Assembly: GCA_041859095.1 (NCBI GenBank)
Contig: JBHEKY010000027.1
Span: forward strand, 74,088 to 138,087
Reading direction: 5' to 3'
From: UBA1422 sp041859095
GTDB taxonomy: Bacteria; Bacillota; Clostridia; Peptostreptococcales; Anaerovoracaceae
DNA length: 64,000 bases
The notes under the pieces were generated by a model. That model had not been told where the DNA came from. It saw only the letters and a program-made list of their open reading frames with translations, and ran no database searches. Position 1 is the first letter of the stretch; every line of letters starts with the position of its first letter. Below, piece after piece: positions 52,286 to 61,701 of this stretch. A program made the translations under genes and the position numbers.

Positions 52286-52651
52286 ATGAATAAAGAACAA
52301 ATCATTGAAGCGATAAAAGCGATGACCATCATGGAAATCAACGAACTGGTTGAAGCTTGTGAAGCCGAATTCGGCGTTTCCGCAGCAGCACCTGTTGCCG
52401 CAGCAGGCGGAGCAGCAGCGGTAGCTGAAGTGGAAGAACAAACAGAGTTTACTGTTGTTCTGACATCTGCAGGAGCAGAAAAGATCAAGGTTATCAAGGT
52501 TGTCAGAGAACTGACCGGCCTGGGCTTGAAAGAAGCGAAAGACCTGGTTGACGGCGCACCTTCCAACGTAAAAGAAGGAATCGAAAAGGGCGAAGCCGAA
52601 GCAGTCAAGAAGCAACTCGAAGAAGTTGGCGCTGGCGTCGAACTGAAATAG
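52286..52651 (+). CDS. rplL: 50S ribosomal protein L7/L12
   Basis: A 121-residue stalk protein: N-terminal dimerisation helices (1-30), an Ala/Gly-rich hinge (VSAAAPVAAAGGAAAVAEVEEQ) and the C-terminal factor-binding domain with KIKVIKVVRELTGLGLKEAKDLVDGAP. It recruits EF-G and EF-Tu. ATAAGGAG precedes ATG 52286. A hairpin follows at 52672-52716. Confidence 0.97.
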   Translation: MNKEQIIEAIKAMTIMEINELVEACEAEFGVSAAAPVAAAGGAAAVAEVEEQTEFTVVLTSAGAEKIKVIKVVRELTGLGLKEAKDLVDGAPSNVKEGIEKGEAEAVKKQLEEVGAGVELK

Positions 52652-52671
52652 TCGCTCAAAAATGAAATATG

Positions 52672-52716
52672 GTAGTGGTCGAGCTCCGTTTTTAGGGGCT
52701 CGGCTATTATGTATTT
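52672..52716 (+). terminator. terminator-like hairpin after rplL
   Basis: An imperfect stem of about 13 bp (TAGTGGTCGAGCTCC against GGGGCTCGGCTATTA) with a 7-base loop, followed by GTATTTTT. It separates rplJL from rpoB, which has its own promoter. Confidence 0.65.
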
Positions 52717-52778
52717 TTGGAGGGGGTAAAAAAACTGGTGCAAACCTTCAAAAAAGCCGCGGGGAGCACAAAAATACC

Positions 52779-52807
52779 TTGCTATGTTAACACAATTGCG
52801 GTATAAT
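52779..52807 (+). promoter_or_regulatory. promoter of rpoBC
   Basis: TTGCTA (52779-52784), a 17-base spacer and a perfect TATAAT (52802-52807), about 50 bases before the rpoB start. Confidence 0.7.
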
Positions 52808-52857
52808 AATAGGCTGTCACATAGTGTGATTTTATAAATTAACAAGGAGTGATAAAT

Positions 52858-55800
52858 ATGCCAAAAGCTATAAAATTAGGTAAAGTCGAGCGTCAATCGT
52901 ATTCCAAGATCAGTGAAGTTGCAGAGATGCCCAACCTAATTCAAATCCAGACGAAATCTTACAACTGGTTTGTAGAAGAAGGCTTGCGAGAAGTGTTTGA
53001 AGACATTTCGCCCATAGAAGATTATGCAGGAAACTTAGTACTTGAGTTTACTGATTATTCCTTAAGTGATCCGCCAAAGTATACGCAAGAAAAATGCAAA
53101 GAACGGGATGTCACTTATGCGGCGCCCCTTAAAGTAAAAGTCAGATTAATTACAAATGAGACCGGTGAGGTCAAAGAACAGGAAGTTTTCATGGGGGACT
53201 TCCCTCTTATGACGGAAAAGGGAACTTTCATTTACAATGGTGCAGAGCGTGTTGTGGTAACACAGTTAGTTCGTTCTCCCGGACCTTATTACAAAAAAGA
53301 AATTGACGCCAAAACAGGCAAAGAACTTTTTTCGACCCAGGTGATACCCAACCGGGGTGCTTGGCTTGAATACGAAACCGACGCAAACGAAAATCTTTCG
53401 GTGCGGGTCGACAGAACAAGAAAACAATCTATCGCTGCCCTGATTCGAGCCTTGGCAACAGAAGGCATCCGTCAGAAGACGTTTAATATCATTGAGCAGA
53501 AATACCGAGAAAAATATAAACCCGAAAAAGGTTGGTCCATTAACAAGCTGACACCAGCTGAAGTCAATAGTTTGATTGTAGAGTTTAAGGACGAACTTCG
53601 TAAAAAAATCCGTCGGTTCAAACCCATTCTGGCCGAAGATGCTCTTCAGGATCTGGATGAGCGAGGTCTGATTAAATTTACTGAAACTGCCAGTGCCGTC
53701 GCACAGAAGCTACAATTCGGAAGCGACGACGAACTTCGCGCCATTTTTGGCGAGGATGACAGGCTGGCTCGTTCCATCGAAAAGGATTCCACCAGCAACT
53801 ATGACGAGGCCCTCAAAGAAATCTATCGCAAGCTAAGACCGGGCGAACCCCCGACTTTCGACAGTGCGTATGATATATTGGAGTCTCTGTTTTTCGATCC
53901 CAAACGATATGATATCGCAAAGGTGGGCCGATACAAATACAACAAAAAACTAGGCATCGGAAACCGAATTGAAAGCGCCACCCTTGCAGAGGATATTTTT
54001 GATCCTATGACAGGCGAACTGCTGGCCGAAAAGGATACTACTATTACCCTTGAAATGTCACAACGCATTGAAAATGCAGGCGTTCAGGAGGCAATGGTAT
54101 ATTCCAAGACAGCCAAGGATACCCTGACCAAAGTCATCGGCAATAACTTTGTCTCCATTGAACACTTCATTGATTTTGACATTGCCGACCTCAAGATTGC
54201 AAAAAAAGTCTACTTCCCCGTTCTTCGTGAGATATTAGAGAATCCTGATAATGACGAAGACTCTATTCGTGCAGTTTTGCTTGCAAGAAAGAATGAACTT
54301 TCTCCCAAGCGAGTAATTGTGGATGACATTATCGCATCCGTTAGTTATTTGTTGAACCTGAGACATGGTATCGGTATGATAGACGACATTGACCATCTGG
54401 GCAATAGACGGCTTCGAACCGTTGGTGAGCTACTCCAAAACCAATTCCGAATTGGATTGGCAAGAATGGAGCGAGTTGTCAAAGAAAGAATGACCATTCA
54501 GGACATTGAAGTCACCACTCCTCAGGCGCTGATGAATATTCGGCCTGTAACAGCTGCCATCAAAGAGTTCTTCGGAAGTTCGCAGTTGTCTCAGTTTATG
54601 GATCAGACCAATCCTCTTGCGGAGTTAACCAACAAGAGAAGATTGTCAGCCCTAGGCCCAGGAGGTCTTTCAAGAGAACGTGCAGGATTTGAAGTCCGTG
54701 ATGTACATCACTCCCATTACGGAAGAATGTGCCCCATTGAAACGCCGGAAGGACCCAACATCGGTCTGATTGGTTCTTTGACTACATACGGAATCATCAA
54801 TGAATATGGATTCATTGAAACCCCTTACTGGCCGGTCAAAGACGGAAAAGTCATTAAAGATCCAAAACTTTTGCGTTACCTTTCCGCCGACGACGAAGAA
54901 AGAATGATTATTGCACAAGCCAATGAGCCTTTGGATTCCAAGGGACAATTTGTCAACTTGAAGGTTGCTTCTAGGGGAATGGGTGGAGACATCGACTTGG
55001 TTTCCAGAGATCAGATTGACTATATGGACGTATCTCCAAAGCAGGTTGTATCTGTGGCTACGGCCATGATTCCCTTCCTCGAAAATGACGATGCCAACCG
55101 GGCCCTAATGGGTTCCAACATGCAACGTCAGGCTGTGCCCCTTATGATTACTGAGGCGCCTATTGTAGGAACCGGTATGGAACATAAAGCCGCAAAAGAC
55201 TCGGGGGTCGTACAGATTGCCCGTGCCGCAGGTGTTGTTGAGTTTGTTGACGGCGATGATATTCGTGTTCGCCGCGATGACAACGGTGGTGTTGATAATT
55301 ATAAACTACTAAAATTCAACCGTTCCAACCAGGGCACCTGTATCAACCAGCGCCCCATCGTCTTCCACGGGGAACATGTGGAAGAAGGAGAAGTCCTTGC
55401 AGATGGTCCTTCTACCCATAACGGTGAAGTTTCCCTCGGCAAAAACCTGCTGATTGGATTCATGACCTGGGAAGGCTACAACTATGAAGATGCAATTATC
55501 CTAAACGAAAGAATGATCATGGATGATGTGCTGACTTCATTGCATATTGAAGAGTACGAAGCTGAAGCCAGAGATACCAAGCTGGGCCCCGAAGAAATCA
55601 CAAGGGATATCCCAAATGTTGGGGAAGACGCGCTACGCGACCTGGACGAAGAAGGAATCATCCGCATTGGTGCGGAAGTTTCCGCCTCGGATATTCTGGT
55701 AGGTAAAGTAACACCCAAGGGCGAAGCGGACCTAAGTGCAGAAGAACGGTTGCTGCGTGCCATCTTTGGTGAGAAAGCCAAGGAAGTAAGGGACACTTCC

Positions 55801-56826
55801 GTGAAGATGCCCCATGGTGAAGCTGGAATTGTAGTAGACGTAAAAGTCTTTACCCGTGACAGTGAAGGCGAATTGCCTCCTGGTGTCAACAAGGTTGTCC
55901 GCGTTTATGTGGCTACCAAGCGTAAGATTAGTGTCGGCGACAAGATGGCAGGACGTCACGGAAACAAAGGCGTTATCTCCAGAATTTTGCCGGAAGAAGA
56001 TATGCCATTCATGGAAGATGGAAACGCACTGCAAGTCATGCTAAATCCTCTGGGCGTTCCTTCCCGAATGAATGTTGGACAGGTACTGGAAGTCCATCTG
56101 GGTCTGGCAGCCAAAAGAAAGGGATGGATGATTTCTACCCCTGTATTTGACGGCGCCAACGAAAAAGACATCATTAACCTCCTCAAAGAAGTAGGGTATG
56201 ATGAAAGTGGAAAATTGAAACTGAGAGACGGAAGAACCGGCGAGTACTTTGATAATCCGGTTACCGTTGGATACATGTATATGTTGAAACTTCATCATTT
56301 GGTTGATGACAAAATCCATGCCAGAAGCACCGGCCCGTACTCCCTGGTTACCCAGCAGCCGTTGGGTGGCAAGGCACAGTTCGGTGGACAGCGTTTTGGA
56401 GAAATGGAAGTATGGGCATTGGAAGCCTATGGTGCGGCCTATACATTACAGGAAATCCTCACCGTCAAGTCTGATGATATCGTCGGCCGTGTAAAAACCT
56501 ATGAAGCTATCGTCAAAGGTGAAAACATTCCGGAACCTGGCATTCCTGAATCCTTCAAAGTATTGATTAAGGAAATGCAGAGTCTGGGACTGGATGTCAA
56601 GGTGTTGACAGAAGACGAAAAAGAAATCGAAATCAAAGAAAGTACCGGATTGGAAGACCTTATTGGGTTGGATGATATCATCGATACCGAACCGGAACTT
56701 CTGGGAGATGACGATGTGTTCGCAGACGAAGAGCTGGCAAAAGAAATAATCGGCATTGACGCAGATGAAGAACTCCTTTTGGACGATGCAGACTTTCCAG
56801 AAGAAAATCCAGAAGATAAAGTATAG
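52858..56826 (+). CDS. rpoB: RNA polymerase beta subunit
   Basis: A 1322-residue core subunit. The rifamycin-binding cluster reads SSQLSQFMDQTNPLAELTNKRRLSALGPGGL; it has Asn at codon 592 (54631-54633), the E. coli His526 position, and the flanking Asp516 and Ser531 equivalents are unchanged. Other conserved parts include GPNIGLIGSL, the catalytic-site GQRFGEMEVWALEAYGAA near the end, and KMAGRHGNKGV. The last ~60 residues are a strongly acidic extension (ending EENPEDKV) beyond the conserved end. ATG 52858 is chosen because AAGGAG is well placed; in-frame GTG 52849 overlaps it. rpoC begins 14 bases downstream. Confidence 0.97.
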   Translation: MPKAIKLGKVERQSYSKISEVAEMPNLIQIQTKSYNWFVEEGLREVFEDISPIEDYAGNLVLEFTDYSLSDPPKYTQEKCKERDVTYAAPLKVKVRLITNETGEVKEQEVFMGDFPLMTEKGTFIYNGAERVVVTQLVRSPGPYYKKEIDAKTGKELFSTQVIPNRGAWLEYETDANENLSVRVDRTRKQSIAALIRALATEGIRQKTFNIIEQKYREKYKPEKGWSINKLTPAEVNSLIVEFKDELRKKIRRFKPILAEDALQDLDERGLIKFTETASAVAQKLQFGSDDELRAIFGEDDRLARSIEKDSTSNYDEALKEIYRKLRPGEPPTFDSAYDILESLFFDPKRYDIAKVGRYKYNKKLGIGNRIESATLAEDIFDPMTGELLAEKDTTITLEMSQRIENAGVQEAMVYSKTAKDTLTKVIGNNFVSIEHFIDFDIADLKIAKKVYFPVLREILENPDNDEDSIRAVLLARKNELSPKRVIVDDIIASVSYLLNLRHGIGMIDDIDHLGNRRLRTVGELLQNQFRIGLARMERVVKERMTIQDIEVTTPQALMNIRPVTAAIKEFFGSSQLSQFMDQTNPLAELTNKRRLSALGPGGLSRERAGFEVRDVHHSHYGRMCPIETPEGPNIGLIGSLTTYGIINEYGFIETPYWPVKDGKVIKDPKLLRYLSADDEERMIIAQANEPLDSKGQFVNLKVASRGMGGDIDLVSRDQIDYMDVSPKQVVSVATAMIPFLENDDANRALMGSNMQRQAVPLMITEAPIVGTGMEHKAAKDSGVVQIARAAGVVEFVDGDDIRVRRDDNGGVDNYKLLKFNRSNQGTCINQRPIVFHGEHVEEGEVLADGPSTHNGEVSLGKNLLIGFMTWEGYNYEDAIILNERMIMDDVLTSLHIEEYEAEARDTKLGPEEITRDIPNVGEDALRDLDEEGIIRIGAEVSASDILVGKVTPKGEADLSAEERLLRAIFGEKAKEVRDTSVKMPHGEAGIVVDVKVFTRDSEGELPPGVNKVVRVYVATKRKISVGDKMAGRHGNKGVISRILPEEDMPFMEDGNALQVMLNPLGVPSRMNVGQVLEVHLGLAAKRKGWMISTPVFDGANEKDIINLLKEVGYDESGKLKLRDGRTGEYFDNPVTVGYMYMLKLHHLVDDKIHARSTGPYSLVTQQPLGGKAQFGGQRFGEMEVWALEAYGAAYTLQEILTVKSDDIVGRVKTYEAIVKGENIPEPGIPESFKVLIKEMQSLGLDVKVLTEDEKEIEIKESTGLEDLIGLDDIIDTEPELLGDDDVFADEELAKEIIGIDADEELLLDDADFPEENPEDKV

Positions 56827-56840
56827 GGAGGAGAGAGCAC

Positions 56841-59800
56841 ATGACAGAGAACTACTATGAGTTAAATAATTTTGAGTCATTACAAATTGGTCTGGCCTCC
56901 ACCGACAAAATATTAAGCTGGTCCAGAGGGGAAGTAACAGAACCGGAGACCATTAACTACAGAACCCTCAAGCCAGAACCCAACGGACTTTTCTGCGAAA
57001 AGATTTTTGGACCCCAAAAGGACTGGGAATGCCATTGCGGAAAATACAAAAAGATCCGATATAAGGGAATCGTTTGCGATAAATGCGGCGTTGAAGTGAC
57101 CAAAGCAAAAGTCAGACGGGAACGAATGGGCCATATTAAGTTAGCAGCCCCGGTTTCCCATATCTGGTATTTCAAGGGAATCCCCAGCAGAATGGGGCTT
57201 GTCCTGGACATGACACCCAGAAACCTAGAAAAAATTCTTTACTTTGCGGCGTATGTTGTCCTGGAACCCGGTGATAGTGGCTTTGACTACAAAGAGCTGA
57301 TCAACGAGCAACAATATGCAGAAACCAAAAAAACCCATGGCGACACATTCAAAGCAGGCATTGGCGCGGATGCGGTACGTCAACTGATGACACATATCGA
57401 TTTGGTTGAGATGTCCGCTGAACTGCGCGAATCTCTCAAAAAAGCTACAGGACAAAAGAAAATCAGAATCGTCCGTAGGTTGGAAGTCATCGAAGCGCTT
57501 AGATTATCCGGCAACAAACCGGAATGGATGATTCTGGAAGTTATTCCGGTCATCCCACCTGATATCCGACCTATGGTTCAGTTTGACGGCGGGCGCTTTG
57601 CTACCTCTGACCTGAACGACCTATATAGAAGAGTGATTAACCGGAACAATCGGCTCAGCCGACTTTTGGAGCTTGGCGCGCCGGACATTATTGTCCGTAA
57701 CGAAAAGCGTATGCTGCAGGAAGCTGTAGACGCATTGATTGACAACGGTCGAAGAGGCCGTCCAGTCACTGGGCCCGGATCCAGACCGCTCAAATCCCTT
57801 TCAGATATGCTGAAAGGCAAGCAAGGTCGTTTCCGACAGAATTTGCTTGGCAAACGTGTCGACTATTCAGGACGTTCGGTAATCGTTGTTGGTCCGGAAC
57901 TGCGTTTCTGGCAGTGCGGTCTTCCCAAGAAGATGGCGCTAGAACTGTTTAAGCCTTTCATCATGAAAAAGCTTGTTGAAAACGGTGACGCACATAACAT
58001 CAAGAGTGCCAAACGAATGGTCGAAAAAGTACGACCTGAAGTATGGGACGTATTAGAAGATATTATTCAGGAGCACCCGGTTCTTTTGAACCGTGCACCG
58101 ACCTTGCATAGACTTGGTATTCAGGCTTTCGAGCCGGTGCTGGTGGAAGGAAAAGCCATCAAACTGCATCCCCTGGTATGTACGGCATTCAATGCCGACT
58201 TCGACGGAGACCAGATGGCGGTGCATGTACCTCTTTCCATGGAAGCTCAGGCGGAAGCCAGGTTCCTCATGCTTTCGGTGAACAATATTTTGGCACCGAA
58301 AGATGGCGCACCGATTACCACCCCGACCCAAGATATGATTTTGGGTAGTTATTACCTGACCCACGAAGGAACTGAAGACCGCAGCACTGCAGCGGACAAA
58401 GGCGATGGCAAGATTTTTACGGACATCAACGAAATGTTGATGGCTTACGAAAACAAGGAAGTCGGCCTCCATGCAAAAGTGAAGGTCAAGAGATTATTCG
58501 GACCGGACGATATTCGGGGCAAATTGGTGGAATCAACTGTAGGACGGTTCATTTTCAATCAGCAGATTCCCCAAGACTTAGGATTTGTGGAAGACCGAAA
58601 GGCCGATCCTTATTCACTGGAAGTGGATTTCCTCTGTGACAAAAAACGACTGGGCCATATCATTGACCGATGTTATCGAATTCATGGAAATACCGGGACC
58701 GCATTAATGCTTGACTATATCAAAGACATAGGTTTTCATTATTCAACCATCGGCGCCATCACCATCAGTATTTCAGACATGGAAATTCCGAAAGAAAAGC
58801 AAATGATTTTGGAATCATCAGAAGCCAGAGTTGCTAAATATGAAGAAGCATACAACAAAGGTCTGGTTTCCGGGACAGAGCGATACGAAAAGGTCATCGA
58901 AATTTGGAACAAAACCACCGAAGATGTGGCAAATGCTCTGATGGACTCCCTGGGCACCCTGAACAACCTTTACATCATGGCGCATTCAGGAGCCAGAGGA
59001 AGCAAGAACCAGATTCGTCAGATCGGCGGTATGAGAGGCCTGATGGCCAATGCAACCGGTAAGACCATCGAAATTCCAATCAAAGCAAACTTCCGGGAAG
59101 GACTTTCCGTCCTGGAGTACTTTATCTCTACCAATGGTGCGAGAAAAGGTTTGGCGGATACCGCCCTTCGAACCGCGGACTCAGGCTACCTGACCAGACG
59201 TCTTGTCGACGTTTCCCATAACGTCATTGTACGGGATGTGGACTGCGGAACCGGAGAAGGCATTGAAGTTCGGGCCTTTACTGACGGCAAAGAAGTCATT
59301 GAACCATTGAAGCTTCGAATCATCGGCAGAATTTCTCTGACAGACATTCTTCACCCCAAAACAGGGGAAGTGATTTGTGAACAGAACCAGGAAATCACTG
59401 AAGACATCGCTGACATGATTGAAAAAGCTGAGATTACCTCAGTTGCAATCCGATCGGTTATGACCTGCCAAAGCAAAACAGGCATCTGTGCCATGTGCTA
59501 CGGTCGAAATCTGGCCAACGGCGAAAGGGTCAATATCGGTGAATCTGTCGGCATCACTGCCGCTCAGTCCATCGGTGAACCGGGTACCCAGCTGACCATG
59601 AGAACCTTCCACACCGGCGGTGTGGCGGGCGCTGACATTACCCATGGTTTGCCCAGAGTTGAAGAACTTTTCGAAGCCAGAAAACCAAAAGGACTTGCAG
59701 AAATTTGCGAATCCAGCGGTACTGTTTATTCGATTACTCAGGACAAGGACAACAAAACTGAAGTCATTATCCGAGGTGACGAAGAAAGAAGCTACATCGT

Positions 59801-60509
59801 ATCCTTTGGCGCAAGACTTGCGGTGGAACAGGGTGATTATGTGGAGGCCGGTGACAATATCACCAAGGGGCCACTGAATCCTCATGACATCTTAAGGCTC
59901 AAAGGCGTGGAAGGCGTATACCAATATCTGCTGAAAGAAGTCCAAAGAGTGTACAAACTCCAGGGCGTAGATATCAACGACAAGCACGTTGAGGTCATCG
60001 TCAGCCAGATGCTGGGAAAATACAAAATAGAAGAATGTGGCGACACCACTTTGCTGCCGGGAGGACTTTATACCAAGTTCGAAATCGAAGATGCTCAAAA
60101 GGCAACCGCAGACGAAAATGGAGAAGCCGCAACGACACAACAGGTACTCCTTGGCATCACCAAGGCATCCCTGGCTACCAATTCATTCCTTTCCGCAGCG
60201 TCCTTCCAGGAGACCACCCGTGTCCTGACCGATGCCGCCATCAAAGGAAAGAACGACAAATTGCTGGGTCTCAAAGAGAATGTCATCATCGGCAAGTTAA
60301 TCCCTGCCGGAACCGGAATGAAGCGATATCGTAACATCAAAGTAGATTACGGTGTGAATACCGAATTGATGGAGAATTATAAGCTGAATAACGACTATGA
60401 CGATGAATTTGAAGGAAGCTCGGAGCAAGTAAGTTTGGCAGAATCCGACTTTGAAGTACGGGTTTCAGATGAGGGCATTGAAATCATCAGAGACAACAAC
60501 GAAAACTAA
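56841..60509 (+). CDS. rpoC: RNA polymerase beta' subunit
   Basis: A 1222-residue core subunit. The N-terminal zinc site is Cys64, Cys66, Cys79 and Cys82 (CHCGKYKK...CDKCG). The catalytic Mg-binding motif NADFDGDQMAVH lies near residue 450, the bridge-helix/trigger-loop region contains VGITAAQSIGEPGTQLTMRTFHTGG, and a second Cys group (VMTCQSKTGICAMCYGR) binds zinc. The C-terminus shows TKASLATNSFLSAASFQETTRVLTDAA. The long beta'-insertions of proteobacteria are absent, as expected for Firmicutes. A short acidic tail ends the protein. GGGAGGAG precedes ATG 56841. Confidence 0.97.
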   Translation: MTENYYELNNFESLQIGLASTDKILSWSRGEVTEPETINYRTLKPEPNGLFCEKIFGPQKDWECHCGKYKKIRYKGIVCDKCGVEVTKAKVRRERMGHIKLAAPVSHIWYFKGIPSRMGLVLDMTPRNLEKILYFAAYVVLEPGDSGFDYKELINEQQYAETKKTHGDTFKAGIGADAVRQLMTHIDLVEMSAELRESLKKATGQKKIRIVRRLEVIEALRLSGNKPEWMILEVIPVIPPDIRPMVQFDGGRFATSDLNDLYRRVINRNNRLSRLLELGAPDIIVRNEKRMLQEAVDALIDNGRRGRPVTGPGSRPLKSLSDMLKGKQGRFRQNLLGKRVDYSGRSVIVVGPELRFWQCGLPKKMALELFKPFIMKKLVENGDAHNIKSAKRMVEKVRPEVWDVLEDIIQEHPVLLNRAPTLHRLGIQAFEPVLVEGKAIKLHPLVCTAFNADFDGDQMAVHVPLSMEAQAEARFLMLSVNNILAPKDGAPITTPTQDMILGSYYLTHEGTEDRSTAADKGDGKIFTDINEMLMAYENKEVGLHAKVKVKRLFGPDDIRGKLVESTVGRFIFNQQIPQDLGFVEDRKADPYSLEVDFLCDKKRLGHIIDRCYRIHGNTGTALMLDYIKDIGFHYSTIGAITISISDMEIPKEKQMILESSEARVAKYEEAYNKGLVSGTERYEKVIEIWNKTTEDVANALMDSLGTLNNLYIMAHSGARGSKNQIRQIGGMRGLMANATGKTIEIPIKANFREGLSVLEYFISTNGARKGLADTALRTADSGYLTRRLVDVSHNVIVRDVDCGTGEGIEVRAFTDGKEVIEPLKLRIIGRISLTDILHPKTGEVICEQNQEITEDIADMIEKAEITSVAIRSVMTCQSKTGICAMCYGRNLANGERVNIGESVGITAAQSIGEPGTQLTMRTFHTGGVAGADITHGLPRVEELFEARKPKGLAEICESSGTVYSITQDKDNKTEVIIRGDEERSYIVSFGARLAVEQGDYVEAGDNITKGPLNPHDILRLKGVEGVYQYLLKEVQRVYKLQGVDINDKHVEVIVSQMLGKYKIEECGDTTLLPGGLYTKFEIEDAQKATADENGEAATTQQVLLGITKASLATNSFLSAASFQETTRVLTDAAIKGKNDKLLGLKENVIIGKLIPAGTGMKRYRNIKVDYGVNTELMENYKLNNDYDDEFEGSSEQVSLAESDFEVRVSDEGIEIIRDNNEN

Positions 60510-60527
60510 ATTTAGCACTGAAACGGC

Positions 60528-60548
60528 CGGGGGGCTTTGCGCCTCCCG
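60528..60548 (+). terminator. GC-rich hairpin after rpoC
   Basis: CGGGGGGC and GCCTCCCG pair over 8 bp (one G-T) with a 5-base loop. There is no T-run, so termination may be partial or Rho-dependent. Confidence 0.45.
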
Positions 60549-60559
60549 ACAAATTCTCA

Positions 60560-60587
60560 TTGACAGTATCACGGATTTTGTGATAAA
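60560..60587 (+). promoter_or_regulatory. promoter of the rpsL-rpsG-fusA-tuf operon
   Basis: Perfect TTGACA (60560-60565), a 16-base spacer and GATAAA (60582-60587) preceded by TGT. It is positioned about 75 bases before the rpsL start. Confidence 0.65.
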
Positions 60588-60663
60588 CTGACTTTTGGTT
60601 TTGAGCCCATTTGGGTTGAAAATAGAACTAAATTCCTTACAAAAAAGGAGAAAGGAGAATCAA

Positions 60664-61080
60664 ATGCCAACCATTAACCAATTGGTACGACAAGGCAGAG
60701 TTAGCGATGTAAAGAAGTCCACAGCACCTGCTCTCGGCAAGGGAATGAACACCCTGAGAAGAGTTGCTACAAACATCAATTCACCGCAAAAGAGAGGTGT
60801 CTGCACATCTGTAAAGACAGTAACACCTAAAAAGCCGAATTCGGCCCTCAGAAAGATTGCCAGAGTCCGTCTGACCAATGGAATCGAAGTGACTGCGTAC
60901 ATCCCAGGAATTGGACATAATTTGCAGGAGCACAGTGTTGTCCTGATCAGAGGCGGAAGAGTCAAAGACCTTCCCGGTGTCAGATACCACATTGTCAGAG
61001 GAACCCTGGACACAGCCGGAGTCAACAATCGTATTCAGGCCAGATCCAAGTATGGCGCGAAGCGTCCAAAGAAAAAATAG
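60664..61080 (+). CDS. rpsL: 30S ribosomal protein S12
   Basis: A 138-residue decoding-centre protein. MPTINQLVRQGR starts it, TPKKPNSALRK and GGRVKDLPGVRYH are intact. The two lysines whose change gives streptomycin resistance are present, so it looks streptomycin-sensitive. A 13-14-residue segment (GKGMNTLRRVATNINS) before PQKRGVC marks the long Gram-positive S12 form, as in streptococci and some Clostridia. ATG 60664 follows AAAGGAGAA; upstream in-frame codons are leader sequence. Confidence 0.96.
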   Translation: MPTINQLVRQGRVSDVKKSTAPALGKGMNTLRRVATNINSPQKRGVCTSVKTVTPKKPNSALRKIARVRLTNGIEVTAYIPGIGHNLQEHSVVLIRGGRVKDLPGVRYHIVRGTLDTAGVNNRIQARSKYGAKRPKKK

Positions 61081-61126
61081 GAAATTTCGGGAACATGCCC
61101 TTAATGATAGATATCATTGAGCATCA

Positions 61127-61159
61127 CGGCTCGAAAAACCATTTTATGGCTTCGAGTCG
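61127..61159 (+). other. hairpin in the rpsL-rpsG spacer
   Basis: CGGCTCGAA (61127-61135) pairs with TTCGAGTCG (61151-61159) over 9 bp with one G-T pair and a 15-base loop. It has no T-run. The position resembles the S7 translational-control site of enterobacteria, but homology is not claimed. Confidence 0.4.
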
Positions 61160-61194
61160 AGTACCGAAAGCATTATGGCAAGGAGGGAAGAGAA

Positions 61195-61665
61195 GTGCCA
61201 AGAAAAGGAAACGTCCCAAAGCGGGAAGTGCTTCCTGATCCAGTTTACGGAAGTGTTGTGGTGGCGAAGCTCATCAACAGCATCATGTTAGACGGAAAAA
61301 AAGGAACAGCACAATCCATCGTCTATGACGCCTTTGAACAGGTGAACAAGACGACCGGAGAAAACGCTTTGGAAGTATTTGAAAAAGCAATGAACAACAT
61401 CATGCCGACCTTAGAAGTTAAGGCAAGGCGTGTAGGTGGTGCAAACTACCAAGTTCCAATGGAAGTTAGAGCTGAAAGACGGGAAACCCTTGGAATCCGG
61501 TGGCTGACAAAGTACACCAGAGCCCGAGGAGAAAAAACCATGTCTGACAGACTGGCCAAGGAACTCATGGATGCAGCCAACAGCACCGGCGCATCTGTTA
61601 AGAAAAAAGAAGATACTCACAAAATGGCAGATGCCAACAGAGCGTTTGCACACTATCGTTGGTAG
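61195..61665 (+). CDS. rpsG: 30S ribosomal protein S7
   Basis: A 156-residue head-domain protein that nucleates 16S rRNA 3'-domain assembly. PRKGNVPKREVLPDPVYGS starts it; MLDGKKGTAQSIVYDAF, GGANYQVPMEVRAERR and the final ANRAFAHYRW are standard. GTG 61195 is chosen, with AAGGAGGG upstream and the universal length; an in-frame ATG 61117 lies in the spacer. fusA follows after 36 bases. Confidence 0.96.
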   Translation: MPRKGNVPKREVLPDPVYGSVVVAKLINSIMLDGKKGTAQSIVYDAFEQVNKTTGENALEVFEKAMNNIMPTLEVKARRVGGANYQVPMEVRAERRETLGIRWLTKYTRARGEKTMSDRLAKELMDAANSTGASVKKKEDTHKMADANRAFAHYRW

Positions 61666-61701
61666 TATGCAAAAGAAGCTAATTGGAAAGGAGGTAACCG
61701 G

